A program made the position numbers and the translations under genes. Source: RPQJ01 sp046347155 (GTDB taxonomy: Bacteria; Pseudomonadota; Gammaproteobacteria; Steroidobacterales; Steroidobacteraceae). Taken from it: DNA of 64,000 nucleotides. This document shows, in pieces, positions 1 through 10,771 of the stretch. The notes under the pieces are model-generated. The model did not search any database, had not been told where the DNA came from, and saw only the letters and a program-made list of their open reading frames with translations. Position 1 is the first letter of the stretch. Each line of letters begins with the position of its first letter. The stretch spans positions 1,178,001 to 1,242,000 of the forward strand of contig JAXMGT010000002.1 of the NCBI GenBank assembly GCA_046347155.1, written 5' to 3'.

Positions 1-1
1 G

Positions 2-190
2 CAGCCGAGGTTCAGGTCCGAACTGCCCACGCTCGCCGTGTACGTGCTCCTGTTCGCAGGTTTGACCGCTCTGGCGGCCGTCGGTTTCATCGGCCAGGCA
101 CGGGAGCGTCCATGGCGGGGTCGGGCCCAGGCGGCGCTGTGGGTGACGCTGGCCGGGCTCGCCCTCCTGTACTGGGCCACCCGGCCCTGA
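2..190 (+). CDS. C-terminal fragment of a membrane protein
   Basis: The window opens inside a gene; only the last 62 codons are present before the TGA at 188-190. The readable tail has two hydrophobic stretches (about residues 10-31 and 43-60 of the fragment) joined by a short basic loop with several Arg, so it looks like the last two membrane helices of an inner-membrane protein. The family cannot be recognised from this remnant. It converges on the small minus-strand gene ending at 281. The 90 bases between them hold a perfect 7-bp inverted repeat (245-261, 3-base loop) without a T-run. Confidence 0.55.
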   Translation, partial: QPRFRSELPTLAVYVLLFAGLTALAAVGFIGQARERPWRGRAQAALWVTLAGLALLYWATRP

Positions 191-280
191 CGAGGGGGGG
201 GCCGTCGACGACGCGGGCGGTCCGCCGGAATCCGGGTCCCGGTCCGTGGACACGGTCCACGCCGGGCGGCAGCGGCGCGC

Positions 281-532
281 TCAGTCGCCCCGTCGGGCCC
301 AGGCGACGATGACCCGCCAGCCCGCCGCGATCACCGCCGGGCCGAGCGCGAGCGTCCACGCGGCCGGTCGCAATGCGGCGAGGTCGGCGGCAAAATTCCC
401 GTAGAAGGCCGCCACGCCGCCGGCATACGGCCCGAGCACGCGTATCCCCGTCGCGTAGACCAACGCCGGCAGCGCGAGTGCTCCGAATGCGAGCGCCGCG
501 AGGATCCAGCGGAGGTGGTGTCGCGAGTTCAT
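281..532 (-). CDS. small hypothetical membrane protein (83 aa)
   Basis: A short protein with two predicted membrane segments: residues 6-28 just after a basic N-terminus (NSRHHLR), and a second near residues 52-75, ending in the basic tail RRGD. I chose the ATG at 532 because an AGGAT element sits about 8 bases upstream. Longer in-frame starts (541, 616) are possible, but the longest would run into the divergent dehydrogenase gene starting at 591. No family is recognised. Its size and layout resemble small inner-membrane proteins, and neighbours give no clue to function. Confidence 0.5.
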   Translation of the reverse strand: MNSRHHLRWILAALAFGALALPALVYATGIRVLGPYAGGVAAFYGNFAADLAALRPAAWTLALGPAVIAAGWRVIVAWARRGD

Positions 533-590
533 CTGCGGCATCCTGCGGCCCGGAAGGCGCGACCGCAATAGCCCATCGAGGTTCGGCGAC

Positions 591-1541
591 ATGGACACAG
601 TGAGGACGGCGGTCATCGGCGTCGGTTACCTGGGGCGGTTCCACGCGCAGAAGTACGCGTCGCTGCCCGGTTCGCGCCTCGTCGCGGTGGTGGATTCGAA
701 CGCGGAGGCCCGCGACCGCGTCGCGGCCGAGACCGGCTGCCGTGCGGTCGCCGACTACCGCGGGATCCTCGGCGAGGTCGATGCGGTCAGCATCGCGACG
801 CCGACGCCTGCGCACCACGCGATCGCCCGCGAGTGCCTCGAGCACGGCATCCACGTGCTGGTCGAGAAGCCGGTGACGGAGACGGTCGAGGAGGCCCGGG
901 ACCTGATCGCAACCGCGGCGCGGCGGGGCCGGGTCCTGCAGGTCGGCCACCTCGAGCGGTTCAACCCGGCGATCCGTGCGCTCGAGGGCACCCTCGGCAC
1001 GCCGCGTTTCGTCGAGTCGCACCGCCTCGCCCCGTTCCGCGAACGCGGGACCGACGTCAACGTCGTGCTCGACCTGATGATCCACGACATCGACCTGATC
1101 CAGAGCCTCGTGCGCTCGCCGATCGTGTCGATCGACGCGGTCGGAACCTCCGTGTTCTCGTCGGGACTCGACATCGCCAACGCGCGGATCCGCTACGCGA
1201 ACGGCTGTGTCGCGAACACGACCGCCAGCCGGATCAGCATGAAGATGGAACGCAAGCTGCGCATCTTCCAGGACGACGCCTACGTCTCGATCGACCTGCA
1301 GCAGAAAGTGCTCACGGTCGTACGCAAGCCGCCGGCGGGTGCGTCTGCGACGCCCGGGCAGGTGTCCATCGAGGAACGTACCTACGAGCAGGGCGACGCG
1401 CTGTTGCTCGAGATCGGCTCGTTCCTCGATGCGGTCCGTTCGGGCGCCACGCCGGCCGTGACCGGCGAGGACGGCCTGCGGGCCCTCGAGACGGCGCTCA
1501 GCATCACGGAGCTCGTCCAGGGCGGCCGGGGTCGCACGTGA
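591..1541 (+). CDS. Gfo/Idh/MocA family NAD(P)-dependent oxidoreductase
   Basis: A 316-residue dehydrogenase of the Gfo/Idh/MocA family, which oxidises or reduces sugars, nucleotide sugars or polyols. It starts with a Rossmann nucleotide-binding motif (GVGYLGRFHA, residues about 8-17), has the family signature EKPVT near residue 92, and a GHLERFNPA segment after it. The C-terminal half is the usual alpha/beta substrate domain. The start is ATG 591 with GAGG about 9 bases upstream; a GTG at 600 is an alternative. The GHLERFNP segment also occurs in nucleotide-sugar dehydrogenases such as GnnA, but the substrate cannot be assigned here. The stop overlaps the GTG of the next gene (GTGA), so the two are probably co-translated. 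Confidence 0.85.
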   Translation: MDTVRTAVIGVGYLGRFHAQKYASLPGSRLVAVVDSNAEARDRVAAETGCRAVADYRGILGEVDAVSIATPTPAHHAIARECLEHGIHVLVEKPVTETVEEARDLIATAARRGRVLQVGHLERFNPAIRALEGTLGTPRFVESHRLAPFRERGTDVNVVLDLMIHDIDLIQSLVRSPIVSIDAVGTSVFSSGLDIANARIRYANGCVANTTASRISMKMERKLRIFQDDAYVSIDLQQKVLTVVRKPPAGASATPGQVSIEERTYEQGDALLLEIGSFLDAVRSGATPAVTGEDGLRALETALSITELVQGGRGRT

Positions 1542-2707
1542 AGCGCCGCCACTACGCGGGCCGGGACCTCCATCGGGCCGTCTCGATCGAGGACCTGCGG
1601 CGGATCGCGCAGCACCGGCTGCCGAACTTCTCGTTCGAGTACGTCGAGGGCGGTGCCGAGGACGAGGTGACCCTGCGCAGGAACCGCGCGATGTTCGAGC
1701 GCATCACGTGGTCGCCGCGGGCGCTGGTGGGCGCGGGCCCGCCGGACCTGGGCACCGAGGTCTTCGGCCGGCCGGTCAACCTGCCCGTGGTGATCGCGCC
1801 GACCGGTTTCAACGGGCTGCTTTGGAAGCAGGGCGACCTCGCGCTCGCCCGCGCGGCCGCCGAGGCCGGCGTGCCGTTCACGCTCAGCACCGCCTCGAAC
1901 TGCGCGGTGGGCCGGCTCGCGCGCGCCGTTCCCGGCGAACACTGGTACCAGCTCTACGCCTACAAGGACGAAAGCGTCGTCGACCGGCTGGTCGACCGGG
2001 TGGCCGAGGCCGGGTGCACGGTGCTCGCGATCACGGCCGATGCCCCGGTGCTCGGGGCGCGTGAATGGGACCAGCGCAATTACCGCGCGCCGATGAAGCT
2101 CTCGTTCCCGAGCCTGCTCGACGCGGTGGCGCACCCGCGCTGGTTCGCGCAGGTAATGCTCCCGTCCGGCGCCCCGGGCTTCGAGAACCTCACGGAGTTC
2201 CTGCCGCCGGGGCGCACCTCGGCGCTCGTCGGCGCCAGGTACAGCTTTTCGCAGATCAACTCCCGGCTGTCCTGGCGCGACGTCGAGCGGATACGGGGCC
2301 GCTGGAAGGGGAAGCTCGTCATCAAGGGGCTCATGTGCCTCGAGGATGCGAGACGGGCGGCCGACACGGGGGCCGACGGCGTCGTGCTGTCGAACCACGG
2401 TGGTCGTCAGCTGGACACCTGCGTGACCGGACTCGAGCTCGTGCCGGAGGTGGCCGCCGAACTCGGCGACCGGCTGACGATCCTGGTGGACGGCGGCTTC
2501 CGCCGCGGCTCCGACATCCTGAAGGCCGTCGCCCTCGGCGCGGACGCTGTCATGGTTGGGCGCGCAACCCTGTATGGGCTCGCCGCCGGCGGCCAGGCAG
2601 GCGTGAGCCATGCGCTCGGACTGCTGCGCACCGAGATGGAGCGGGTCATGATGCTGCTGGGCTGCGGCTCGCTCGCGGAACTCGGCCCGCACCTGATCCG
2701 CGACTGA
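1538..2707 (+). CDS. FMN-dependent alpha-hydroxy-acid oxidase/dehydrogenase
   Basis: A 389-residue TIM-barrel flavoprotein of the glycolate oxidase / L-lactate dehydrogenase / mandelate dehydrogenase family, which oxidises L-2-hydroxy acids to 2-keto acids using FMN. Visible family features are the SNHGGRQLD motif with catalytic His287 and substrate-binding Arg290, followed by the FMN phosphate-binding DGGFRRGSD and GRATLYGLAAGG segments. The N-terminus has the usual helical part and NFSFEYVEGGAEDE. The same frame stays open far upstream, but that part is out of frame with the preceding gene and not conserved. The GTG at 1538, overlapping the upstream stop, is the natural start. The exact substrate (lactate, glycolate, mandelate or another) cannot be fixed; LldD is only one option. 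Confidence 0.9.
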   Translation: MKRRHYAGRDLHRAVSIEDLRRIAQHRLPNFSFEYVEGGAEDEVTLRRNRAMFERITWSPRALVGAGPPDLGTEVFGRPVNLPVVIAPTGFNGLLWKQGDLALARAAAEAGVPFTLSTASNCAVGRLARAVPGEHWYQLYAYKDESVVDRLVDRVAEAGCTVLAITADAPVLGAREWDQRNYRAPMKLSFPSLLDAVAHPRWFAQVMLPSGAPGFENLTEFLPPGRTSALVGARYSFSQINSRLSWRDVERIRGRWKGKLVIKGLMCLEDARRAADTGADGVVLSNHGGRQLDTCVTGLELVPEVAAELGDRLTILVDGGFRRGSDILKAVALGADAVMVGRATLYGLAAGGQAGVSHALGLLRTEMERVMMLLGCGSLAELGPHLIRD

Positions 2708-2744
2708 TGTCGCTGGAATCCACACTGCAAGAACCGGAGTCGGA

Positions 2745-3719
2745 ATGAAGGCAGTCGTCTGCAGGGAACTCACGGGCATCGCCGGGCTGTCGCTGGTCGA
2801 GGACTGGCCCGAGCCGGTGGCGGCCGCCGGCGAGGTCGTCGTCGACGTGAAGGCGTCGGCGCTCAATTTCCCGGACCTGTTGATGATCCGCGGGCTGTAC
2901 CAGGAGCGGCCGCCGCTGCCGTTCGTCGCCGGCACCGAGATGTCGGGTGTCGTGAGCGCGGTCGGCGAGGGCGTCCGGCGACTGAAGGTGGGCGACGCGG
3001 TCGTTGCCGCCTGCGGCCGCACGCTCGCTGCGAAAGTGGCCATCCCCGAGCGACTGGCGGTGCCGGCGCCGCGCGGACTCTCGTTCGAGTCCGCGGCCGG
3101 CATCTGCGTCACGTACTTCACGACGATGCACGCGCTCCGGCAGCGGGCCGCGCTCGCGGCCGGCGAGACGCTGCTCGTGCTCGGCGCGGCCGGGGGCGTC
3201 GGCACGACGGCCGTCGAACTCGGGCACCGGCTGGGGGCGACCGTGATCGCGGCGGCGAGCAGCGCCGAAAAGCTCGAGCTCGCGCGCTCGCTCGGTGCCG
3301 CGCACCTGATCGACTACTCCCGCGAGGACCTGAAGGCGCGGATCCGCGAGATCACCGGTGGCAAGGGCGTCGACGTCGTCTACGACCCGGTCGGCGGCGA
3401 CCTTGCCGAGCCGGCGCTGCGCAGCATGGCCTGGGGCGGTCGCTACCTGGTGATCGGCTTTGCGGCCGGCTCCATACCGAACGTGCCGCTCAACCTGCCA
3501 CTGCTCAAGGGCTGCTCGATCGTCGGGGTGTTCTGGGGCAGCTTCGCCGGCCGCGAGCCGGAGGCGCAGCGACGCAATGCCCAGGAACTGTGGGCGATGT
3601 TCGAGTCCGGGCAGCTGAAGCCGGTGGTCGGCGCGGTCTACCCGCTCGCGGACTATGCGCGTGCGTTCGAGGCGCTCGAGGCGCGGCGGGCGCTCGGCAA
3701 GGTGGTGCTGACGGTCTGA
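2745..3719 (+). CDS. zinc-independent NADPH:quinone oxidoreductase (MDR family)
   Basis: A 324-residue medium-chain dehydrogenase/reductase. The N-terminal GroES-like domain lacks the zinc-ligand Cys/His set and carries the quinone-reductase pattern ALNFPDLLMIRGLYQ (residues about 40-55). The Rossmann domain has GAAGGVGTTAVELG near residue 148, and the chain ends with the family-typical ALGKVVLTV. Members use NADPH to reduce quinones or to act as enoyl reductases; which one applies here is unknown. Start ATG 2745 follows a CGGAG ribosome site by 5 bases. It lies 37 bases downstream of the hydroxy-acid oxidase, so the three redox genes from 591 may form one transcript. It converges on the ABC-F gene with a 1-base gap. 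Confidence 0.85.
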   Translation: MKAVVCRELTGIAGLSLVEDWPEPVAAAGEVVVDVKASALNFPDLLMIRGLYQERPPLPFVAGTEMSGVVSAVGEGVRRLKVGDAVVAACGRTLAAKVAIPERLAVPAPRGLSFESAAGICVTYFTTMHALRQRAALAAGETLLVLGAAGGVGTTAVELGHRLGATVIAAASSAEKLELARSLGAAHLIDYSREDLKARIREITGGKGVDVVYDPVGGDLAEPALRSMAWGGRYLVIGFAAGSIPNVPLNLPLLKGCSIVGVFWGSFAGREPEAQRRNAQELWAMFESGQLKPVVGAVYPLADYARAFEALEARRALGKVVLTV

Positions 3720-3720
3720 G

Positions 3721-5613
<1,893 letters not shown>

Positions 5614-5755
5614 GGCGCTGCGCTGGGACCGGGGAGCGGGGCGCGCATTCTAGCCCGGGGGCGCGGGCGGGCAGGGCTCCATGCGCGGCGACGCGGTTTC
5701 CGGCACAATTCGCCTTCCGCCCCGCCCGGCGGTCCCGCCGGGATCTGGAGACCGA

Positions 5756-7174
5756 ATGCCGATGTCCGCGCCCCGCCTGTTGTCCGTGCTGTCCATGGTC
5801 GCCCGACCGCTGGTGGCCGTCCTCGCGCTCGCCGCCCCGATGGCCAGCCAGGCGCAGACGGCGGGTGCCGTCTCCACCGTGTTTGCGTTCAATGGCTCGA
5901 GCCCGGGTGGCGCGGTCACGCTCGGCACCGACGGCGGCTACTACGGAACCAGCATCGCGAACTCGCTGGTGACCGCGGGACTCGTCTACCGGTCGACGCC
6001 CGACGGGTCGACGGTCCGGACGCTCCACCAGTTCACCGGCCTCGAAGCGTCGACCCCGCGGGCCCAGCTGGTGCTGCTCAACGACGGCTACCTGTACGGC
6101 TCGACCCGTTTCGGCGACAGTTCCGTTGCGAACAGCACCGGTACGATCTACCGGATCAAGCCGGACGGCACGGGTTTCGAATTCCTGCATCGCTTCACGC
6201 CGTGGGAGGTGCTGAACGACAACGGCCTGCCGGTCAATGTCGAAGGCGCATTCCCGGAATCGGCGATGCTGTACGCGAGCGACGCCTACCTGTACGGCGT
6301 CACCCGCGCCGGCGGCACGCACGGCACCGGCGTCATCTACCGGATCCGCCCGGACGGGACGTCGTTCGGCGTCGTGCACGAGTTCGGCCCGGTGACCTCC
6401 GACACGACGACGGTACCGGTGCGCAACGTGGGCGGTGCATCCCCGAACGGCCGCCTGATCGAGATCGGCGGTTTCCTGTATGGCGTCGCGGCGGCCGGGG
6501 GCACGGCCGGCCGCGGCACGGTCTACCGGATCGCGCTCGACGGCACGGGGTTCGAGGTCCTGCACGAGTTCACGGACCTCGCGACGACCACGCCGTTCGG
6601 CAATGCGGATGGTGCCTCGCCGTTGGTCGGCGTGACGGAAGTGAACGGTGTCGCGATCTACGGGGTGGCGAGCACCGGCGGCATGAACGGAGTCGGCACG
6701 CTGTACCGGATCGACCTGTCGACGCTCGCGTTCACGAACCTGCATTCGTTCGACACGCCGAACGGCGCGACCCCGGCGGGCGAGCTGATCGTCGCGAGGG
6801 ACGGGCGACTCGTCGGCACGACGAACGGCGGCGGCACCAATCCGACCGGCGGCACCGTGTCGTTCGGTACGATCTACTCGATCGCGACGGACGGCACGGA
6901 TTTCCAGCGGCTGCACACGTTCACCGGCGACGACGGCTACGGGCCGGCGGGCGCATTGCTGCAGGTTAACGACACGACGTTCGTCGGCGTCGCGACTTCG
7001 GGCGGCAAGTGCGGCTTTGGCACGATCTACCAGTTTTCCTCGACCGGGGCGACGATCGAGGGCAACAAGACCTGCGGCCAGAAGAAGAAGAACAACGGCG
7101 GTGGCGCGGGAGGCGAATGGTTCGTGCTGACGCTCGTGGCGCTGGCCGTCGCGAGGCGGCGCATCGGGGCCTGA
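5756..7174 (+). CDS. secreted GloVer-repeat protein with GlyGly-CTERM-like tail
   Basis: A 472-residue exported protein. Start ATG 5756 has GGAG 5 bases upstream; a signal peptide follows with predicted cleavage after SQA near residue 33. The body is tandem repeats of about 70 residues with GxxYG(V/S)T..GG..G.GT(I/V)YRI..DGT.F..LH.F, the pattern of the 'choice-of-anchor tandem repeat GloVer-containing' family. These repeats probably fold as a beta-propeller or solenoid. The tail is a Gly-rich linker (NNGGGAGG), a hydrophobic helix (EWFVLTLVALAVA) and RRR, which resembles the GlyGly-CTERM sorting signal processed by rhombosortases. The protein is therefore probably surface-anchored or secreted through a processing step. 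No rhombosortase gene lies in the window. The biological ligand is unknown. Confidence 0.8.
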   Translation: MPMSAPRLLSVLSMVARPLVAVLALAAPMASQAQTAGAVSTVFAFNGSSPGGAVTLGTDGGYYGTSIANSLVTAGLVYRSTPDGSTVRTLHQFTGLEASTPRAQLVLLNDGYLYGSTRFGDSSVANSTGTIYRIKPDGTGFEFLHRFTPWEVLNDNGLPVNVEGAFPESAMLYASDAYLYGVTRAGGTHGTGVIYRIRPDGTSFGVVHEFGPVTSDTTTVPVRNVGGASPNGRLIEIGGFLYGVAAAGGTAGRGTVYRIALDGTGFEVLHEFTDLATTTPFGNADGASPLVGVTEVNGVAIYGVASTGGMNGVGTLYRIDLSTLAFTNLHSFDTPNGATPAGELIVARDGRLVGTTNGGGTNPTGGTVSFGTIYSIATDGTDFQRLHTFTGDDGYGPAGALLQVNDTTFVGVATSGGKCGFGTIYQFSSTGATIEGNKTCGQKKKNNGGGAGGEWFVLTLVALAVARRRIGA

Positions 7175-7178
7175 CCCC

Positions 7179-9413
7179 GTGGCGGACATCGCGATGGCGC
7201 AGACACAACTGCATCACCGCACGTGTCCGCTCTGCGAGGCGATGTGCGGCATCGTGATCGAGCATCGCGAGGGCACGGTCGTCTCGGTCAAGCCCAATCG
7301 CGACGACGTGCTGAGCCGCGGGCACATCTGCCCGAAGGCCGTTGCACTCAAGGACCTCCACGAGGACCCTGACCGGCTGCGGCGACCGGTCCGCCGGACC
7401 GCAGGTGGCTGGGAGGAAGTCTCCTGGGCCGAGGCTTTCGACGACATCGAGGCGCGGGTCGAGGCAATCCGGGCTCGCGCCGGGCGCAACGCGGTCGGGC
7501 TCTACGCGGGGAATCCCGTCGTCCACAACCTGGGCGCGATGCTCGGCATCGGCGACTTCATCCGCGCGCTACGGACGCGCAATTTCTTTTCGGCCACGAG
7601 CGTTGATCAGCTGCCGCACATGCTGGCCTCGCAGCAGATGTTCGGCCACCAGTTCCTGGTGCCGGTCCCGGACGTGGACCGGACCCAGCTCTTCGTCTGC
7701 ATCGGCGGCAATCCGGTCGCCTCGGGCGGGTCGATCATGGGCGCGCCCGGGTTCGAGCGCCGCATCGCCGCGCTGAAGGCGCGCGGCGGCCGGTTCATCG
7801 TCATCGATCCGCGGCGCACCGAATCCGCCGGGATTGCCGACGAGCACCTGCCGATACGGCCGGGCACGGACGTCTACCTGCTGCTCGGCATGCTGCGGGT
7901 GCTCCTGGACACGGACCGCCTCGACCCGCAGGCGCTCGGGCCCGTGACCGACGGAATCGACACGCTTCGGGCCGCGGTGCGTGCGTTCGAGCTGCCGGCA
8001 CTCGCCGAACGCACCGGAATTCCGGCGGAGCGCATCGCCCGGCTCGCACGCGAGATCGCCGACGAACCGAAGGCGCTGGTGTACGGCCGCGTCGGGGCCT
8101 GCACGCAGGAATTCGGCGGGCTGACGATGTGGCTCGTCTATTGCCTGAACCTGCTGACCGGTCACCTCGACGCGGAGGGCGGCATGATGTTCGCCGAGCC
8201 CGCGGTCGACCTGACGCGAGCCTACGGCGCACCCGGGCACTACGACCGATTCCGATCCAGGGTGCGCGGGCTTCCGGAGTTCGGCAACGAACTCCCGGTG
8301 GCCGCGCTCGCCGAGGAGATCCTGACGCCGGGCGAAGGGCAGATCCGCGCGTTCTTCACGGTGGCTGGCAATCCGGTGCTGTCGACGCCGAACGGGCGAC
8401 GGCTCGACGAGGCGCTCGCCAGCCTGGACCTGATGGTGTCGGTGGACCTCTACGTCAACGAGACCACGCGGCACGCCCATTACATCCTGCCGCCGGTCGG
8501 GCCGCTGGAACGGCCTCACTACGACGTCGCGCTGTCGGGTTTCGCCGTGCGCAACGTCGCGAAGTACGCGCCGGCGCTGTTCGATCCGCCGCCGGATGCG
8601 CGGCACGACCACGAGATCCTGGGTGAACTCGCGCTCCGGCTCGGCACGCCGGCAGGGCTCGAGCGCATGAAGGCCGCCGCCCGGTCGCTGGTCGCCCGCC
8701 GCCTCGGCCCCGAAGGGTTGCTCGACTGGATGCTCAGGACGGGCCGGTACGGCCGTGAGAATCGCGGGGCGATGGCGATGCTGTCCCGTATGCCCGGGTT
8801 CGCGTCGATGCGCCGAGCGCTCGAGGCGCCGGACCGCCGTCCGGCCGGGCTCACGTCCGCGAAACTCGCCGCATCCCCGAACGGCATCGACCTCGGTCCG
8901 CTCGAACCCTGCCTCGTGCGGCGCCTCGCGACGCCGGACCGGCGCGTGCACCTCGCGCCGCCGGCGTTCGTCGCGGACCTGGCGCGCGCCGCGCGTACGC
9001 TTGCGACACCCGCACCGGCGCTCGTGCTGATCGGCCGGCGGCACGTCCGCAGCAACAATTCATGGCTCCACAACAGCCACCGCCTCGTGAAGGGCAAGCC
9101 GCGCTGCACGCTCATGATCCATCCGCAGGATGCGGCCCGGCGCGGCATCGCCGACGGGGACCGCGTGCGCCTGAGTTCGCGGGTGGGTTCGGTCGAGGTG
9201 GCCGCCGAGGTCACCGACGCGGTGATGGCCGGAGTGGTCAGCCTGCCGCATGGCTGGGGACACGACCGTCCCGGCGTCCGGCTGTCGGTCGCGTCCGCGC
9301 ACGCGGGTGTGAGCATCAATGACGTCGTGGATGACGCAGCGGTCGATCCGCTCTCGGGCACGGCCGTGCTGAACGGTACGCCCGTCGAAGTCGAGGTCGC
9401 CGGTACGGCTTGA
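7179..9413 (+). CDS. molybdopterin-dependent oxidoreductase (formate dehydrogenase/DMSO reductase superfamily)
   Basis: A 744-residue bis-MGD molybdenum (or tungsten) enzyme. An N-terminal [4Fe-4S] site is set by Cys16, Cys19, Cys23 and Cys51 (CPLCEAMC ... GHICPKA). Central domains bind the pterin dinucleotides (CIGGNPVASGG, VIDPRRTESAG). The C-terminal MopB domain has NNSWLHNS and HGWGHDRPG. No twin-arginine signal is seen, so it is probably cytoplasmic. Around the molybdenum-ligand position the sequence reads FFSATSVDQLPHM. No Cys or Sec stands where formate dehydrogenases have one, so the true substrate is open. Start could be GTG 7179 or ATG 7194; neither has a strong ribosome site. It starts 4 bases after the GloVer gene, but the two need not be functionally related. 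Confidence 0.85.
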   Translation: MADIAMAQTQLHHRTCPLCEAMCGIVIEHREGTVVSVKPNRDDVLSRGHICPKAVALKDLHEDPDRLRRPVRRTAGGWEEVSWAEAFDDIEARVEAIRARAGRNAVGLYAGNPVVHNLGAMLGIGDFIRALRTRNFFSATSVDQLPHMLASQQMFGHQFLVPVPDVDRTQLFVCIGGNPVASGGSIMGAPGFERRIAALKARGGRFIVIDPRRTESAGIADEHLPIRPGTDVYLLLGMLRVLLDTDRLDPQALGPVTDGIDTLRAAVRAFELPALAERTGIPAERIARLAREIADEPKALVYGRVGACTQEFGGLTMWLVYCLNLLTGHLDAEGGMMFAEPAVDLTRAYGAPGHYDRFRSRVRGLPEFGNELPVAALAEEILTPGEGQIRAFFTVAGNPVLSTPNGRRLDEALASLDLMVSVDLYVNETTRHAHYILPPVGPLERPHYDVALSGFAVRNVAKYAPALFDPPPDARHDHEILGELALRLGTPAGLERMKAAARSLVARRLGPEGLLDWMLRTGRYGRENRGAMAMLSRMPGFASMRRALEAPDRRPAGLTSAKLAASPNGIDLGPLEPCLVRRLATPDRRVHLAPPAFVADLARAARTLATPAPALVLIGRRHVRSNNSWLHNSHRLVKGKPRCTLMIHPQDAARRGIADGDRVRLSSRVGSVEVAAEVTDAVMAGVVSLPHGWGHDRPGVRLSVASAHAGVSINDVVDDAAVDPLSGTAVLNGTPVEVEVAGTA

Positions 9414-9444
9414 CTGGGCCGCCCGCGACGATTTGGGGGAACGC

Positions 9445-10761
9445 GTGAAGTCAGAACGAGACACCGTGCTGCACAGCTGGTGCGTGCAGGCACAGTGGAA
9501 CGCACCGACCGTGGTCGGCGGGCAGGGGGCCTGGCTGCACCTCGAGGACGGCCGGCGCGTGCTCGACATGAGCAGCCTCGCAGAGTGCAGCAACCTCGGC
9601 CACCAGCACCCTCGGGTCGTCGAGGCCATCCGCGCGCAGGCCGGGCGCCTGTGCTTCGTGACGAACGCTTGGGGCGCGCACCCGCGCGCCGAACTCGCCG
9701 AACGGCTGCTCGAGCGTTCGGGATTCGAAGGAGGCCGGGTGTTCTTCACGCTCGGCGGTGCAGATGCGAACGAGCACGCGGTCAAGATCGCGCGGCAGGC
9801 GACCGGTCGCCCGCGGGGAATCGTCGTCGCGCGGGACCGCTCGTACCATGGCTCGACGCACCTCGCGATGGCGCTCTCCGGCGACGCCCGCACCCGCGCC
9901 CAGGTGGACCCGGATGCCTACGGCGCGAGCCACGTCGATCCGCCGTACGCCTATCGCTGCCCGTTCGGTTCCGGTGACGACGACGAGTGCGGACGTCTCG
10001 CGGCGGCCGCCGTCGCCGGGCGCATCGCGCACTTCGGCGCCGACCGCGTCGCGGCCGTCATCATGGAACCGAACGCGGGCTCGAACGGCATCGTGGCGCC
10101 GGACACGTTCTGGCCCGAACTGCGCCGCGTGACCCGCGAGGCAGGCGTGCCGCTGATCGCCGACGAGGTGATGAGCGGCTTCGGGCGTTGCGGCGATTGG
10201 TTCGCCTGGCAACGGCACGGCGAGGCAGGGCGCCCCGACCTGATGACGCTCGCGAAGGGGCTCACAGGTGCGGCGCTGCCGCTCGGCGCGATCGTCGTCT
10301 CGCGCGAGGTGTCGTCGAGGATCGACGGCGAGATGCTGTACACCGGCCTGACGTATTGCGGACACCCGCTGTGCTGTGCCGCCGGTGTTGCCGCAATCGA
10401 GGCCTACGAGGCCGACGGACTCATCGAACGCTCGCGTCGGTTGGGTGGCGAATTGCGACGGTCAGTGGACGAACTGGCCCGGCGCCACCCGGTCATCGGC
10501 GATGTCCGGGGCGGCCACGGACTGTTCGTCGTCGTCGAACTCGTGCGGAATCGGACCACCCGCGAGCCGCTCGCGCCCTGGCCACAGGGGGCACCGGCGC
10601 TGTCGGCGCTGGTCCGCGACGCGCTCGCCGACGGCGTGTCGTTCGCGACGCGGGGCAACCTGATCCTGCTCGCCCCGCCACTCGTGATCGGCGAGCGCGA
10701 ACTCGCCGACGCCGTGGCACTGCTCGACCGGCTGATCGGCCGGCATTTCGCCGCTGCGTGA
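9445..10761 (+). CDS. class III PLP aminotransferase (omega-amino acid type)
   Basis: A 438-residue fold-type I aminotransferase. Visible residues are Lys271, expected to bind PLP (LAKGLTGAALPLG), the preceding acidic pair Asp240-Glu241 (ADEVMSGFGR) and SYHGSTH near 133. The N-terminal LGHQHPRVVEAI is family-typical. These enzymes transfer amino groups from omega-amino acids, taurine, beta-alanine or amines to pyruvate or 2-oxoglutarate. The substrate is not deducible; similarity in the N-terminus to taurine/beta-alanine:pyruvate enzymes is only an impression. I chose GTG 9445 because a GGGGGA stretch sits 4 bases upstream; TTG 9433 is an alternative. It is followed after 10 bases by the aldehyde dehydrogenase, suggesting a transaminate-then-oxidise pair. 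Confidence 0.88.
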   Translation: MKSERDTVLHSWCVQAQWNAPTVVGGQGAWLHLEDGRRVLDMSSLAECSNLGHQHPRVVEAIRAQAGRLCFVTNAWGAHPRAELAERLLERSGFEGGRVFFTLGGADANEHAVKIARQATGRPRGIVVARDRSYHGSTHLAMALSGDARTRAQVDPDAYGASHVDPPYAYRCPFGSGDDDECGRLAAAAVAGRIAHFGADRVAAVIMEPNAGSNGIVAPDTFWPELRRVTREAGVPLIADEVMSGFGRCGDWFAWQRHGEAGRPDLMTLAKGLTGAALPLGAIVVSREVSSRIDGEMLYTGLTYCGHPLCCAAGVAAIEAYEADGLIERSRRLGGELRRSVDELARRHPVIGDVRGGHGLFVVVELVRNRTTREPLAPWPQGAPALSALVRDALADGVSFATRGNLILLAPPLVIGERELADAVALLDRLIGRHFAAA

Positions 10762-10771
10762 GGAACCCGTC

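Noticed and set aside
245..261. Perfect 7-bp inverted repeat between convergent genes
   Set aside because: No T-run on either side and a short 3-base loop; not enough to call a terminator or operator.
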